Source: Chelativorans sp. J32
GTDB taxonomy: Bacteria; Pseudomonadota; Alphaproteobacteria; Rhizobiales; Rhizobiaceae
DNA: 64,000 nucleotides
Reading direction: 5' to 3'
NCBI RefSeq assembly: GCF_000518985.1
Contig: NZ_JAEQ01000002.1
Coordinates: forward strand, 310,001 to 374,000
Under the pieces are notes generated by a model. It was not told the origin of the DNA, made no database searches, and saw only the letters and a program-made list of their open reading frames with translations. The translations under genes and the position numbers were made by a program. Below are positions 25,920-33,473 of this stretch, piece by piece. Position 1 is the stretch's first letter. Each line of letters begins with the position of its first letter.

Positions 25920-27169
25920 CAGAACCTCCACATCTGGCTCAGAACCTTCGTGGGAACGAAGGTGGAGCGATAGGACCGGTCGAATCCAAGTTCTTGGACG
26001 AAGGCCCAGACACGGATCGGATTGAGCACATAGGCGCAATAAACGCCGTAGCCGAATGTGTAGGGCAGCAAGCGCAGAAATGAGGAATTTCTGGAGATCG
26101 CCAGCGTCACCACGAAGGTGAGGACGCCCACCAATGCGTAAATTAATCCGGCTGCCAGGAGGACCGGAATCGCGAAGGGTCCGTAGGCAGCAAGCAGCCA
26201 TAGGACATAAACGACAAAAGCGAAGGGAAGAGCGATCGAAAATATTAGGATGTCGAACGTGCTGACGATGTCGCGCAGCGATAGGCGAGAAGCAAGCGGG
26301 GAGAGGAGCATCAGGAACTTGCGCAAATGCAGCCGGGCGAGATCGCCTTCCCAGCGCAGGCGCTGCTGTATCAGCCCCTGCATCGTCGCCGGAGCATCCG
26401 TCAGCGCCCACGCATGCGGGGCAAAGTCCAGCTTCCATCCTGCACGCCGAAGCTTGAGGGTAAGATCGGCGTCTTCGCCAGGGCCTGCATCCCAGCCTCC
26501 GACCGAGGCAAGAGCTTCCCGCCTGAATGCCGCAAAGGCTCCTGACACGACGGGCAGGATGGAAAGCATAACGCTGACCCGGCGACCGAGCGAAATTCCG
26601 ATCGCGTATTCGATCGCCTGCATCGTCGCGAGAATGGACCCGGCCGAATTGCGAACGCCGATATTACCGCCCACGGCGCCTACGCCCGGGTCGATGAAGG
26701 GAACAAGCAGTGCTTCGATCGCATCGCGATCGAAGGTCGTATCGACATCGGCGGCAATGATGATTTCACCGGTGCAGTAATGCGATCCAAGATTGAGGGC
26801 AGCGCTCTTGCCACCGCGCAGACCCGTCGAAATGACGACGTCGATCTGCCCGCGTCTCTGCAATTCCTGTGCTACGCGGGGGGTGTTGTCCGTGGAACCG
26901 TCATCCACCAGCACGATCTGCAGTTTCGGCCAGGTCTGTTCGCGCAAAGAGGCGACGGTCTTGGCGATACCCTCGGCGCCGTTATGGCAGGGTAGCACGA
27001 TGCTAACGGACAATGCCTTGCGAGGGCCGGCGGCTATCCTGAGTGGTTCCGGTCGCGCGAAACCCGCCGTGAGGTTTGCGATCAGATACCGCGGCCCCTC
27101 GAAGAAGATGAGGAACCAGAACATTGCGGCAAAGCTCGCTGCGTCAAGGCTCGTAAGAAACGACAGCAT
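25919..27169 (-). CDS. processive-type GT2 glycosyltransferase (second of pair)
   Basis: This 416-residue membrane glycosyltransferase has an N-terminal membrane helix, a GT-A catalytic domain with DDGS (about 90), DVDT (about 142) and GEDAD (about 237), the processivity motif QQRLRW (about 273), and four or so C-terminal membrane helices. This is the BcsA/hyaluronan-synthase/PgaC layout, so it should polymerise and translocate a sugar chain. It is clearly paralogous to the adjacent upstream gene; the same blocks (STGLRGGKSAA, LGRR, VSGAF.AFRREAL.SVGGW) recur. The donor is probably a UDP-sugar. Confidence 0.9.
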   Translation of the reverse strand: MLSFLTSLDAASFAAMFWFLIFFEGPRYLIANLTAGFARPEPLRIAAGPRKALSVSIVLPCHNGAEGIAKTVASLREQTWPKLQIVLVDDGSTDNTPRVAQELQRRGQIDVVISTGLRGGKSAALNLGSHYCTGEIIIAADVDTTFDRDAIEALLVPFIDPGVGAVGGNIGVRNSAGSILATMQAIEYAIGISLGRRVSVMLSILPVVSGAFAAFRREALASVGGWDAGPGEDADLTLKLRRAGWKLDFAPHAWALTDAPATMQGLIQQRLRWEGDLARLHLRKFLMLLSPLASRLSLRDIVSTFDILIFSIALPFAFVVYVLWLLAAYGPFAIPVLLAAGLIYALVGVLTFVVTLAISRNSSFLRLLPYTFGYGVYCAYVLNPIRVWAFVQELGFDRSYRSTFVPTKVLSQMWRF

Positions 27170-27228
27170 TTGTCATCTCTCCCGTTCATGCTTTTCTGAC
27201 GCCATCGGCGCTAGGGGATCGGCCAGCA

Positions 27229-28491
27229 TCAGAAGCGCTCCGCCTGATTGAGGACCCTGCTGGGCACGTAGGTGTCGCTGTAGGAGCGGCGGAAAAGCAG
27301 CTCGTCGAGATAGGCGTAAACCGCGACGGCGCGCAGGATGTAGGCGTTGAAGAGAGCATAGCCGGGAACGTAGGGCAGCAGATGCAAGCGCCCGTAGTGC
27401 TCAGATACCGAGGCTGCGATGATGAAGGAGATGAGGGCGCTCAGCATATAGATGATGGTGACCGTGCCGAGGACGACCCATGCGAATGCGCCAAAATAGG
27501 CGAAGAGCCAGATTATATAGATGAAGAAGCTGGCCGGCAGGATCGCTTGGAAATAGATAATGTCCAGCGTGCCGAGGGCATTGCCGGCGGAAAAGTTGCG
27601 CCTTGAGAGATCGAACATCCGCGCAAATTTGCGCACCCGCACGCGAACCAGCGTACGGTTCCAGCGCAGACGCTGGCGAACCAACCCTAGGAGCGTGTCG
27701 GGCACGTCAGTCAATGCCCATGCATCGGGCTGGAAACGCACTTTCCAGCCGGCACGGCGCAGCTTTACCGTGATGTCGGCATCCTCGCCGGGACCCACTT
27801 CCCAGCCACCGACCGAGAGCAGGGCTTCGCGCCGGAATGCCCCAAATGCACCCGACACGATGAAGACCACGTCGAGCATGTTGGTTATGCGGCGACCCAA
27901 TGAGATCGAGAGCAGGTACTGGATCGCCTGGAATCTGGCAATGATGGATGCATCGGGGTTGCGGACAGCTATATTGCCGGCAACCGCACCAACCGTGGGA
28001 TCACGAAAGGGCTCGGTTACGCGCTCCAATGCGTCGCGATCGAAGCTGGTGTCGATATCCGCGATGATAACGACGTCGCCCGTGCAATAATTCAGGCCAA
28101 GATTAGCGGCTGCGCTTTTGCCTCCCCGGAGACCGGTCGAGAGGAAAACGTCGACGAGACCTTCGGCCTTCAGTCGCTGACCAACCGCCATCATGTTGTC
28201 GGTCGACCCATCGTCGACGACGACGATCTGCAGTGCTCCGCGCGTCTGATCACGAAGGCCGACGACGGTTTGGCGCAGCGATGCGGCCTCGTTGTGCCCG
28301 GGCATGAGGACACTTATCGAAAGGGCAGGGGCGCTGTCCCTGCGATGGCTGGAACGGACGGCCTCGACCGCTCCCACGGCGAATATGGCTATGAGGAAGC
28401 GCGGCACCTCAAAGACCAGCATATGCCAGAACATCGACAGGAAAGTCGGCAGATCCAGTTGATCGACAAAATGGATGCTGTCGCCGGGCAT
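27229..28491 (-). CDS. processive-type GT2 glycosyltransferase (first of pair)
   Basis: This 420-residue protein has the same architecture as its downstream neighbour: N-terminal helix (~20-42), catalytic motifs DDGS (~94), DIDT (~146), GEDAD (~240) and RQRLRW (~276), and C-terminal membrane helices. The pair arose by duplication but differ throughout, so a heteromeric synthase or two different linkages are possible. Its ATG overlaps the stop of the zinc-ribbon gene (TAATG), and 59 bp separate it from the next GT2. No PilZ domain is present. Confidence 0.9.
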   Translation of the reverse strand: MPGDSIHFVDQLDLPTFLSMFWHMLVFEVPRFLIAIFAVGAVEAVRSSHRRDSAPALSISVLMPGHNEAASLRQTVVGLRDQTRGALQIVVVDDGSTDNMMAVGQRLKAEGLVDVFLSTGLRGGKSAAANLGLNYCTGDVVIIADIDTSFDRDALERVTEPFRDPTVGAVAGNIAVRNPDASIIARFQAIQYLLSISLGRRITNMLDVVFIVSGAFGAFRREALLSVGGWEVGPGEDADITVKLRRAGWKVRFQPDAWALTDVPDTLLGLVRQRLRWNRTLVRVRVRKFARMFDLSRRNFSAGNALGTLDIIYFQAILPASFFIYIIWLFAYFGAFAWVVLGTVTIIYMLSALISFIIAASVSEHYGRLHLLPYVPGYALFNAYILRAVAVYAYLDELLFRRSYSDTYVPSRVLNQAERF

Positions 28492-29885
28492 TAGTTCAAA
28501 TCCCGCAACAGCGTGCCGATCTCTTCGCGCCCAAAAAGTTCGAATTTGAGTTCGGGTTTTGATTTCAAAGTACTGCCGATCTGCTCACGGATCCGCTGAA
28601 GTTTCGCCTCTGCCTCCGTCCGCTCCGTTTCGCTCATGCAGGCGACGACGCCGGTGGGAAGTGCGGAAACGACATCGCTGTCCCCGAGATTTTGCTTCAC
28701 CAATTCGAGCAGGAACTGGCAGATCTCAACGACGCCGCGGCGTCCGACTTCCTGCGTGAGCGCATCGGTATCGACCGTCATGGTCCAAGCCGTCAACGGC
28801 CGCTGGTGCTGCTCCGCCACCGACAAGGCGTGGGTCACGACCAGACAAAAATCGCGAAGTGAATAACCGGTCCCGGGCCATATGTCCGCGTGAGGCAACG
28901 CACCTGCACGCAGGGCAGCCAATCCGTCGGCCAGCAATTCGTAATGATACCAATCTCGTTTGGCGGCATGATCTCCTGCGGTGTAGGTGCCGCATCGCGT
29001 GCAGATGAACCCCACCTCAGGCTCGGCCATCGTGCCCCCGCAGGCCAGGCATTCCGTCACGAAGCCAGGCTTGTCGTAATCAACACCGTAGTGGCGCAGC
29101 AGCTTGTGACATTTCGGACAGACATAGCCGTCTCTGTGCTCGAAGGCCGTTTGGGCAGCCTGAAAGCCGCAGGAATAGTGGTGGATGAGTGCATGCTCGG
29201 CCAGATGGCTCGAGCGGCAGTTGATGCAGGTTTCCCGCGCATGAAGTTGAGACGAATCGCATTGCCCGCAAACATGCAGCCTTTCGTGGAAACGGCGCCG
29301 GAGAAAGCCGCCATTTGCCAGGTCCTCTAGAACCGTGCGGGGGTTTTCGACCCCAAATAGCAGAGGGTAGCCGACCAATTCGGGCGAACATGGTTGCCAC
29401 CGCGCCTTGATCGCGGTGCTGCGGGTATAGGCAAGCGCAAGGGCGAGCAATCCGTTTCGGTCGGCTCCTGGGGGAATGGATGGGAGTGCCCCAACCCTGG
29501 CTGCAAGAGGTGTGAGCGATGAGATCGCCCCCGCGATTGCTGACGCGGTGGGCTGCTCGACTACGGCATCAGCGCGTGAAGCGAACACATCCGTAACGGA
29601 GATCAGCGGGGCTGCAGGATTTCCGCAGCGAGGCAGCAGTTCCTCAAAGACGTCCTTTGCCGCAGGGCTTAAAGCGATGAAGAAATCAAAGTCGCTCTCA
29701 GGGTCCAGGACGAATTCTATCCTAGCCGTCGATCGAAGGTTTTTCCGTTGTTCGTCATCCAGCAGACATAAAATTCGCCAGCTTTTGCCGGCCGCATTGC
29801 TAGGTGATCTCAAAAGCAAAGGCGCGCCAGGGCCGGTTATCACTCCCAGCCGCTCGCCCGCGATGTCGGCTTTCCAAATCGTCAA
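28491..29885 (-). CDS. multi-zinc-ribbon (TackOD1-like) protein with degenerate GGDEF-like tail
   Basis: This 464-residue, probably cytoplasmic protein is the first gene of the polysaccharide operon. Residues 1-~130 look like a degenerate receiver-type alpha/beta domain. Residues ~204-300 hold eleven Cys in CxxC pairs (206/209, 220/223, 256/259, 279/282, 295/298, plus 239) and several His, with HHYSCG and CPKC...L...G.DY..PG, resembling the zinc-binding TackOD1 output domain. The last ~120 residues have the spacing of a GGDEF fold, but the active-site loop reads SALPTGVVACM, so no cyclase activity is expected. I infer a regulatory or scaffold role for the synthases. The domain names are from memory and untested. 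Confidence 0.65.
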   Translation of the reverse strand: MTIWKADIAGERLGVITGPGAPLLLRSPSNAAGKSWRILCLLDDEQRKNLRSTARIEFVLDPESDFDFFIALSPAAKDVFEELLPRCGNPAAPLISVTDVFASRADAVVEQPTASAIAGAISSLTPLAARVGALPSIPPGADRNGLLALALAYTRSTAIKARWQPCSPELVGYPLLFGVENPRTVLEDLANGGFLRRRFHERLHVCGQCDSSQLHARETCINCRSSHLAEHALIHHYSCGFQAAQTAFEHRDGYVCPKCHKLLRHYGVDYDKPGFVTECLACGGTMAEPEVGFICTRCGTYTAGDHAAKRDWYHYELLADGLAALRAGALPHADIWPGTGYSLRDFCLVVTHALSVAEQHQRPLTAWTMTVDTDALTQEVGRRGVVEICQFLLELVKQNLGDSDVVSALPTGVVACMSETERTEAEAKLQRIREQIGSTLKSKPELKFELFGREEIGTLLRDLN

Positions 29886-29963
29886 TGAGGCTCTCCTCAG
29901 ACTCTGCTTCCAATCCCCGGCCGCCAGTGACGTGTCGATTGCTGTGGATTACTGGAAGAAATC

Positions 29964-29995
29964 AGTATTTATTTTGCGCATTCTGGCGCAATACT
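29964..29995. promoter_or_regulatory. nested inverted repeat, operator candidate
   Basis: TTGCGC (29974-29979), a six-base spacer and GCGCAA (29986-29991) are nested within outer arms AGTATT (29964-29969) and AATACT (29990-29995). It lies about 80 bp upstream of the zinc-ribbon start, a typical operator position for the polysaccharide operon. Confidence 0.45.
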
Positions 29996-30046
29996 CTATT
30001 GTTCGGTGTCTTTAGTTAGTTTTTCTGAGAGATGTATATGTTATAT

Positions 30047-30060
30047 TTATGCGCGCATAA
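30047..30060. promoter_or_regulatory. 14-bp perfect palindrome, operator candidate
   Basis: TTATGCGCGCATAA is a perfect palindrome in an AT-rich stretch about 160 bp upstream of the polysaccharide operon. Its GCGC core recalls the other inverted repeat at 29974-29991. Confidence 0.4.
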
Positions 30061-30364
30061 CGCAAGAAAACTATTTCGGTATAAATGGGGGGCTATGCTG
30101 CGAAAAGTTCTATGCACCTTCCGGCTGTTTGTAATCTAAAAGGCTGGGTGGAGAGGGTAGTGGAGCCGCATCCAGCGCAAACTGGATGGCCAAGTGCCCC
30201 CGGGGCAGGAGTTCTCTCCCCCTTCCGGATTAGTCAGCGCATCATATTCACCTGCTGTAGCGTAGGAAAGCAGACGTCTTCTTCCGCTTTGCCTCCGACG
30301 AACGCGAAGCCGCGTCAGTCACGATCGAGCCTCGCGCGCTTGGACAATGGTTACCGAAGAATTT

Positions 30365-30751
30365 TTAAGCCGACGGTTTCTCGACCTCGCCGCCCGCGGC
30401 TTCCCAGTCCTTGAAGGCCCCCAGATTGTAGACCTGTTCATAGCCCATATCCTTCAGGACCTTCCCGCTCAGGGCAGAACGACCACCGGATGCGCAGTAG
30501 AGAATTATTGGCCGGTCCTTGCTGAAGGATTTGTCGTGATAGGGCGTGTCCGCGTCGGCGCGAAATTCCAGCATCCCGCGCGAGACGTTCAGCGCGCCCT
30601 TTACCTTGCCGCCGGCTTGAAGCTCTGGAGCATCCCTCACATCCACGACGAGGGCGTCCTCTTGAGCAATCAACCTCCGAGCTTCGTCAGGCGTGATTTT
30701 CGGGACGGCTGCGTTTGCGGTTGCAAGCAATTCTTTGACGCTGGTCGCCAT
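30365..30751 (-). CDS. rhodanese-like domain protein
   Basis: This 128-residue single-domain sulfurtransferase-type protein has the rhodanese CH2A-like motif DVRDAPEL and the active-site loop LYCASGGRS, with Cys as sulfur acceptor. It also has LKDMGYEQVYNLGAFKDWEAAGG near the end. The start at 30751 has GGGAGGA six bases upstream and is preferred over 30766. It is monocistronic and divergent from the three-helix membrane protein gene. The sulfur acceptor is unknown. Confidence 0.9.
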   Translation of the reverse strand: MATSVKELLATANAAVPKITPDEARRLIAQEDALVVDVRDAPELQAGGKVKGALNVSRGMLEFRADADTPYHDKSFSKDRPIILYCASGGRSALSGKVLKDMGYEQVYNLGAFKDWEAAGGEVEKPSA

Positions 30752-30954
30752 TCGATCCTCCCTCACATATGAAGAGAGAATACTCGCTTGGAAGTGATAG
30801 GGCTATGCACTCGTTGTAATGACCGGGACATTATCCTGTCGATGGTCCTCTCCGCCGAGTACATCGTAGTGGAGGAACGGCCTCTATTATGCTGCGTGTT
30901 GTTTGCGGCTTATTGCTGAGGCATTGCATTTCCGCTCGCCGAATGGAGGGCCCA

Positions 30955-31284
30955 ATGAATCCGGATGATGAGCAACTCGTAGAAATTCTGTTTCGCAACG
31001 GCACTATAACCGTCGTTGGCATTCTGCTTTCGTTTTCTCTCACCTTCGTTATCCAGTGGGTCAACAATCCGATTCCGTGGCAACTCGCAGACGTGCCCAC
31101 ATTGATGCTGTTGACGGCTGGGATCGTGCATCAAGGCCTCGCATTGAGGAAGTTGCTTCATCACGATTCCTTGCAGCGCCGCGTCTATGACGGTGCCCAT
31201 CGCCTCTTCGAGCGCGGCGTCGTCATGACCAGCGCAGGGGTATTTTCAGCCATTGTGGTGGACTTCATCGGGCTCGTTACTTGA
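30955..31284 (+). CDS. small three-helix membrane protein, hypothetical
   Basis: This 109-residue protein starts MNPDDEQLVEILFRNG with GGAGG six bases upstream. Three hydrophobic segments are visible: about residues 17-36 (TITVVGILLSFSLTFVIQWV), 44-62 and 88-108 (GVVMTSAGVFSAIVVDFIGLV), with a basic loop LHHDSLQRRVYDGAHRLFERG between the last two. I recognise no family. It is the last intact chromosomal gene before the truncated GntR gene and the mobile element. Confidence 0.7.
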   Translation: MNPDDEQLVEILFRNGTITVVGILLSFSLTFVIQWVNNPIPWQLADVPTLMLLTAGIVHQGLALRKLLHHDSLQRRVYDGAHRLFERGVVMTSAGVFSAIVVDFIGLVT

Positions 31285-31460
31285 CGAATTCCCCAACTTT
31301 AGGTTGGACAGCGCGTGTGCTGCGCGTTGCCGTGCAGGCGTCAGGCAAGGTTGCATCGAGGGGGAGAATGGAACATGACAGGTTCTGATAAGGGCAGAGA
31401 GTGCAACTACTGCCGGCAGCCCGCGGAGGAGGCGCCGGAAACTGGAAACGGGATTTGATC

Positions 31461-31970
31461 ATGAGCATCGCCGCCGCGGGCAAGGATGCGGACTCGATTT
31501 TGAGCGGACCGCTGACAGCGCGCCGCACCATACAGGAAGTGGTGTACCAGCGGCTGAGTTATGCTCTGATGACCGGCCAGTTCGACCCGGGCGCAACCCT
31601 GACCATCTCCTACTTGTCAGAGCTTTTTGGCACCAGCCACATGCCGGTGCGCGAGGCGTTGCGGCGGCTGACGGCGGAGAATGCGCTGGAGACCACGACG
31701 ACCGGTTCCTCCCGCGTTCCGCTCGTCACGCGAGCCCGCCTTGACGACATTTGCGAGGCGCGGGTGGTGGTGGAACGTGCTGCGGTAGAGCGCAGCATAG
31801 GAAATATCGATCCGCCTTTGCTGCGGGCGCTGGAGCACGCGCTTGCCGACCATATCGCTGCGGGCATCGAAGGGCGTATCCCGATCATGCTGCAGAAGAA
31901 CCAGGAGTTCCACTTCATCATCTATCGTGCTTCAGGCGCGACGGCTCTGGTGCAACTCATAGAAGCGCTA
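31461..31970 (+). pseudogene. GntR/FCD family regulator truncated by the mobile element
   Basis: The N terminus has a GntR winged helix (residues ~25-90, VVYQRLSYALMTGQFDPGATL...SELFGTSHMPVREALRRL), followed by the start of an FCD ligand domain (VTRARLDDICEARVVVERAAVE, FHFIIYRASG). Similarity stops abruptly after LIEAL near 31970, where FCD proteins continue for about 70 more residues. The frame runs on to 32057 through sequence belonging to the element's antisense gene. The regulator has therefore lost most of its effector domain and is probably inactive. Confidence 0.8.
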
Positions 31971-31974
31971 GGGG

Positions 31975-32128
31975 CCGATGGAAACCTGTTGTGCGCGATA
32001 GCGTCGACTTCCCGCCAGACCTTGCGGCACCTTTTCTTTTCAGCCTCGGTGGCTTGATACCATTCCTTGCGGATGATCACGCGGCAGATCAGCTGTGCCG
32101 CTCCTTCTTCTTCGCTATGCATCCACCA
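31975..32128 (-). pseudogene. element gene truncated at the left boundary
   Basis: The frame starting at 32122 or nearby (MHSEEEGAAQLICRVIIRKEWYQ) has GC-rich third positions and reads to about DAIAHNR near 31985, then passes into the antisense of the GntR gene. About 45 native residues remain. Its start overlaps the stop of the 54-codon frame just upstream. No family is recognised. Confidence 0.5.
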
Positions 32129-32279
32129 CATCCCGCCCGTAAAACGATTCGGGGTTGTTCAGGAGCTCTGCGAGCTCGCGAGCTTCGTGCTTGTCCAGAT
32201 CGATCACCGGCCCGTACTCGTTCGCATAGATCACCTCTTTCAGCCCGCTCCGACGCACCCAGTGCTGGTAGGAACGCTT
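32115..32279 (-). CDS. short coding frame of uncertain start
   Basis: The 54 codons immediately after the TGA of the gene at 32280-32519, in the same frame, have strongly coding-like third positions and encode a plausible protein (QHWVRRSGLKEVIYANEYG...DLDKHEARELAELLNNP). There is no ATG; a GTG at 32258 is the best start. Alternatively the TGA at 32280-32282 is a nonsense mutation that split one longer gene. Confidence 0.45.
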   Translation of the reverse strand, partial: KRSYQHWVRRSGLKEVIYANEYGPVIDLDKHEARELAELLNNPESFYGRDVVDA

Positions 32280-32519
32280 TCACTTCCCATTCCCAAGGGC
32301 GTGCTGTAATCGGTCGACCGCCTTTTCCAAAACGTCAGCGGCCTGTTTGTTGATATAGACGCTGATTTCACCGTCCTCCGTGCCAAAGGTTAGCACTCCG
32401 AGGGTGGTGCCGTATTCGTCCTTCACCTCACCGACCTGAATTGCGGTCGGCACATAGGGCTCATGTTTCAACATGACGCTTCCTTTCTCATAGCCGGTGC
32501 GCGTAAGTTCGTCGCTCAT
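32280..32519 (-). CDS. hypothetical protein of the SOS-type operon
   Basis: This protein has 79 residues from the first ATG, or 64 from the internal ATG that gives MLKHEPYVPTAIQVGEVKDEYG. It contains a beta-rich stretch (TTLGVLTFGTEDGEISVYI) followed by a helix (NKQAADVLEKAVDRLQHAL). Its first ATG overlaps the stop of the YedK-like gene by 4 bp, so it is translated with it. I recognise no family. Confidence 0.6.
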   Translation of the reverse strand: MSDELTRTGYEKGSVMLKHEPYVPTAIQVGEVKDEYGTTLGVLTFGTEDGEISVYINKQAADVLEKAVDRLQHALGNGK

Positions 32520-33220
32520 AGCAATCTCGGCTGTTCGATGCCGGCCGGCATTACCGGTTCGGGCTCATTATCCGGCTCAGGTGGCGCGTTAACGGTCGTC
32601 AGCATCTCGTCGGGTAGGGGGCGCTGTAGCGCCTTGGCTTCTTCCCAGGGCGCGGTCATCCACGTTTCGACCTCCTCGCGCGTGGTCAAAATTGCCGGCA
32701 TTGCTTTCTCATGGATGGGCGCTACCACGCCGTTCGGCTGCGTGGTCAAGAAGCCGTAGAGCTCGAAATCCTGCTCCCCGTCACGTACCCGGCGCACGCC
32801 GCGCCATGCCGTCCAGAAGCCCGCAAAAAAGGCGAGGGGGCATTCTTCGTTGAGCGCGAACCAGGCGTTTGGGATCGGGCCGCCATTTGCACGGGCAGGA
32901 TCTGGCTCAGCGAAGCTCGTGAACGGCACAACGCACCGGCTCTCTATCCCCAGCCAGCGTCGCCAATGAGGAGAGTTGACGTTGCGGATGTTGGTCACAC
33001 CGCGATCAGCTTTCCCCTTCACGAATTGGGGAGGCGTAGGCATGCCCCAATTAAGCATCGCCAGTTCCCTCACTCCATCGGGCGCGTTCCGCACCACGGG
33101 AGCACGGTAATTGGGGTAGACCTGCAGCGACTGCTCATTCCAAGCCTCCCGCAGTCGCAGAAACAGCGTGAACTGCCGGATAGCTTCGTGGTTGGTCGTG
33201 GCGTTATAGAGATTGCACAC
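32516..33220 (-). CDS. SOS response-associated peptidase (YedK/HMCES family)
   Basis: HMCES/YedK proteins bind abasic sites in single-stranded DNA and form a protective thiazolidine crosslink through Cys2. The GTG at 33220, with GGAG seven bases upstream, gives MCNLYN, placing the catalytic Cys at position 2 after Met removal; upstream in-frame starts would bury it. Asn77, Glu105 and His170 (in PIHEKAMPAIL) complete the active site, so it should be active. The 234 residues are typical. It is the third gene of a minus-strand operon headed by two LexA boxes, consistent with SOS induction. Confidence 0.92.
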   Translation of the reverse strand: MCNLYNATTNHEAIRQFTLFLRLREAWNEQSLQVYPNYRAPVVRNAPDGVRELAMLNWGMPTPPQFVKGKADRGVTNIRNVNSPHWRRWLGIESRCVVPFTSFAEPDPARANGGPIPNAWFALNEECPLAFFAGFWTAWRGVRRVRDGEQDFELYGFLTTQPNGVVAPIHEKAMPAILTTREEVETWMTAPWEEAKALQRPLPDEMLTTVNAPPEPDNEPEPVMPAGIEQPRLL

Positions 33221-33224
33221 CGCG

Positions 33225-33473
33225 CTACTCCTTGGCACCAAATCTGGCCCTCGCCTCTGGGGGCGGAAGCCTCATCCATTCTGGATCATGCCCTGTAATG
33301 ACCCGGATAGAATGACATATCGATTGGTTCAGGTCACGAAGCGCCCGGTAATGATCGCTGTCAGTGCGTAGCAGCGGTCGGCAACAGGCCTCATGCAGCC
33401 TTGTCGCTGCGGCTAGAAAGTCTTCCTGCTCAGTCCCGCTCAACGTGGACGGCTTTTTGCGTCGAGAGGCCAT
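33225..33473 (-). CDS. hypothetical protein, second gene of the SOS-type operon
   Basis: This is an 82-residue basic, helical-looking protein with AAATRLHEACCRPLLRTDSDHYRALRDLNQS at its centre. Its ATG directly follows the stop of the upstream gene (TGAATG) and has AAGGAGG five bases ahead, an excellent ribosome site. It ends four bases before the YedK-like GTG start. No family is recognised; the context points to a role in damage response or element maintenance. Confidence 0.7.
   Translation of the reverse strand: MASRRKKPSTLSGTEQEDFLAAATRLHEACCRPLLRTDSDHYRALRDLNQSICHSIRVITGHDPEWMRLPPPEARARFGAKE

Larger units (their letters stand above)
29886..30364. other. 479-bp upstream region of the polysaccharide operon
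   Basis: This is AT-rich DNA between the minus-strand operon and the rhodanese gene. Two inverted repeats at 29974-29991 and 30047-30060 are listed separately. Open frames on the plus strand (for example 30085-30414) have no ribosome site and no protein-like composition. Confidence 0.5.

Noticed and set aside
25920-26438. N-terminal extension of the HlyD-like protein
   Set aside because: The extra frame lies over the upstream GT2 gene; the ATG at 25919, overlapping that gene's stop, gives a normal HlyD N terminus.
30085-30414. A 109-codon plus-strand frame upstream of the polysaccharide operon
   Set aside because: It has no ribosome site, irregular composition, and overlaps the rhodanese gene on the other strand.
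32089-32283. A 64-codon minus-strand frame overlapping the 54-codon frame
   Set aside because: Its third-position bias is poor and its sequence is Arg/Ala-rich; the alternative frame has clear coding character.
31900-32300. A left att copy of the tRNA-Glu 3' end
   Set aside because: I looked for sequence resembling the tRNA T-arm and acceptor stem near the GntR break and found none.
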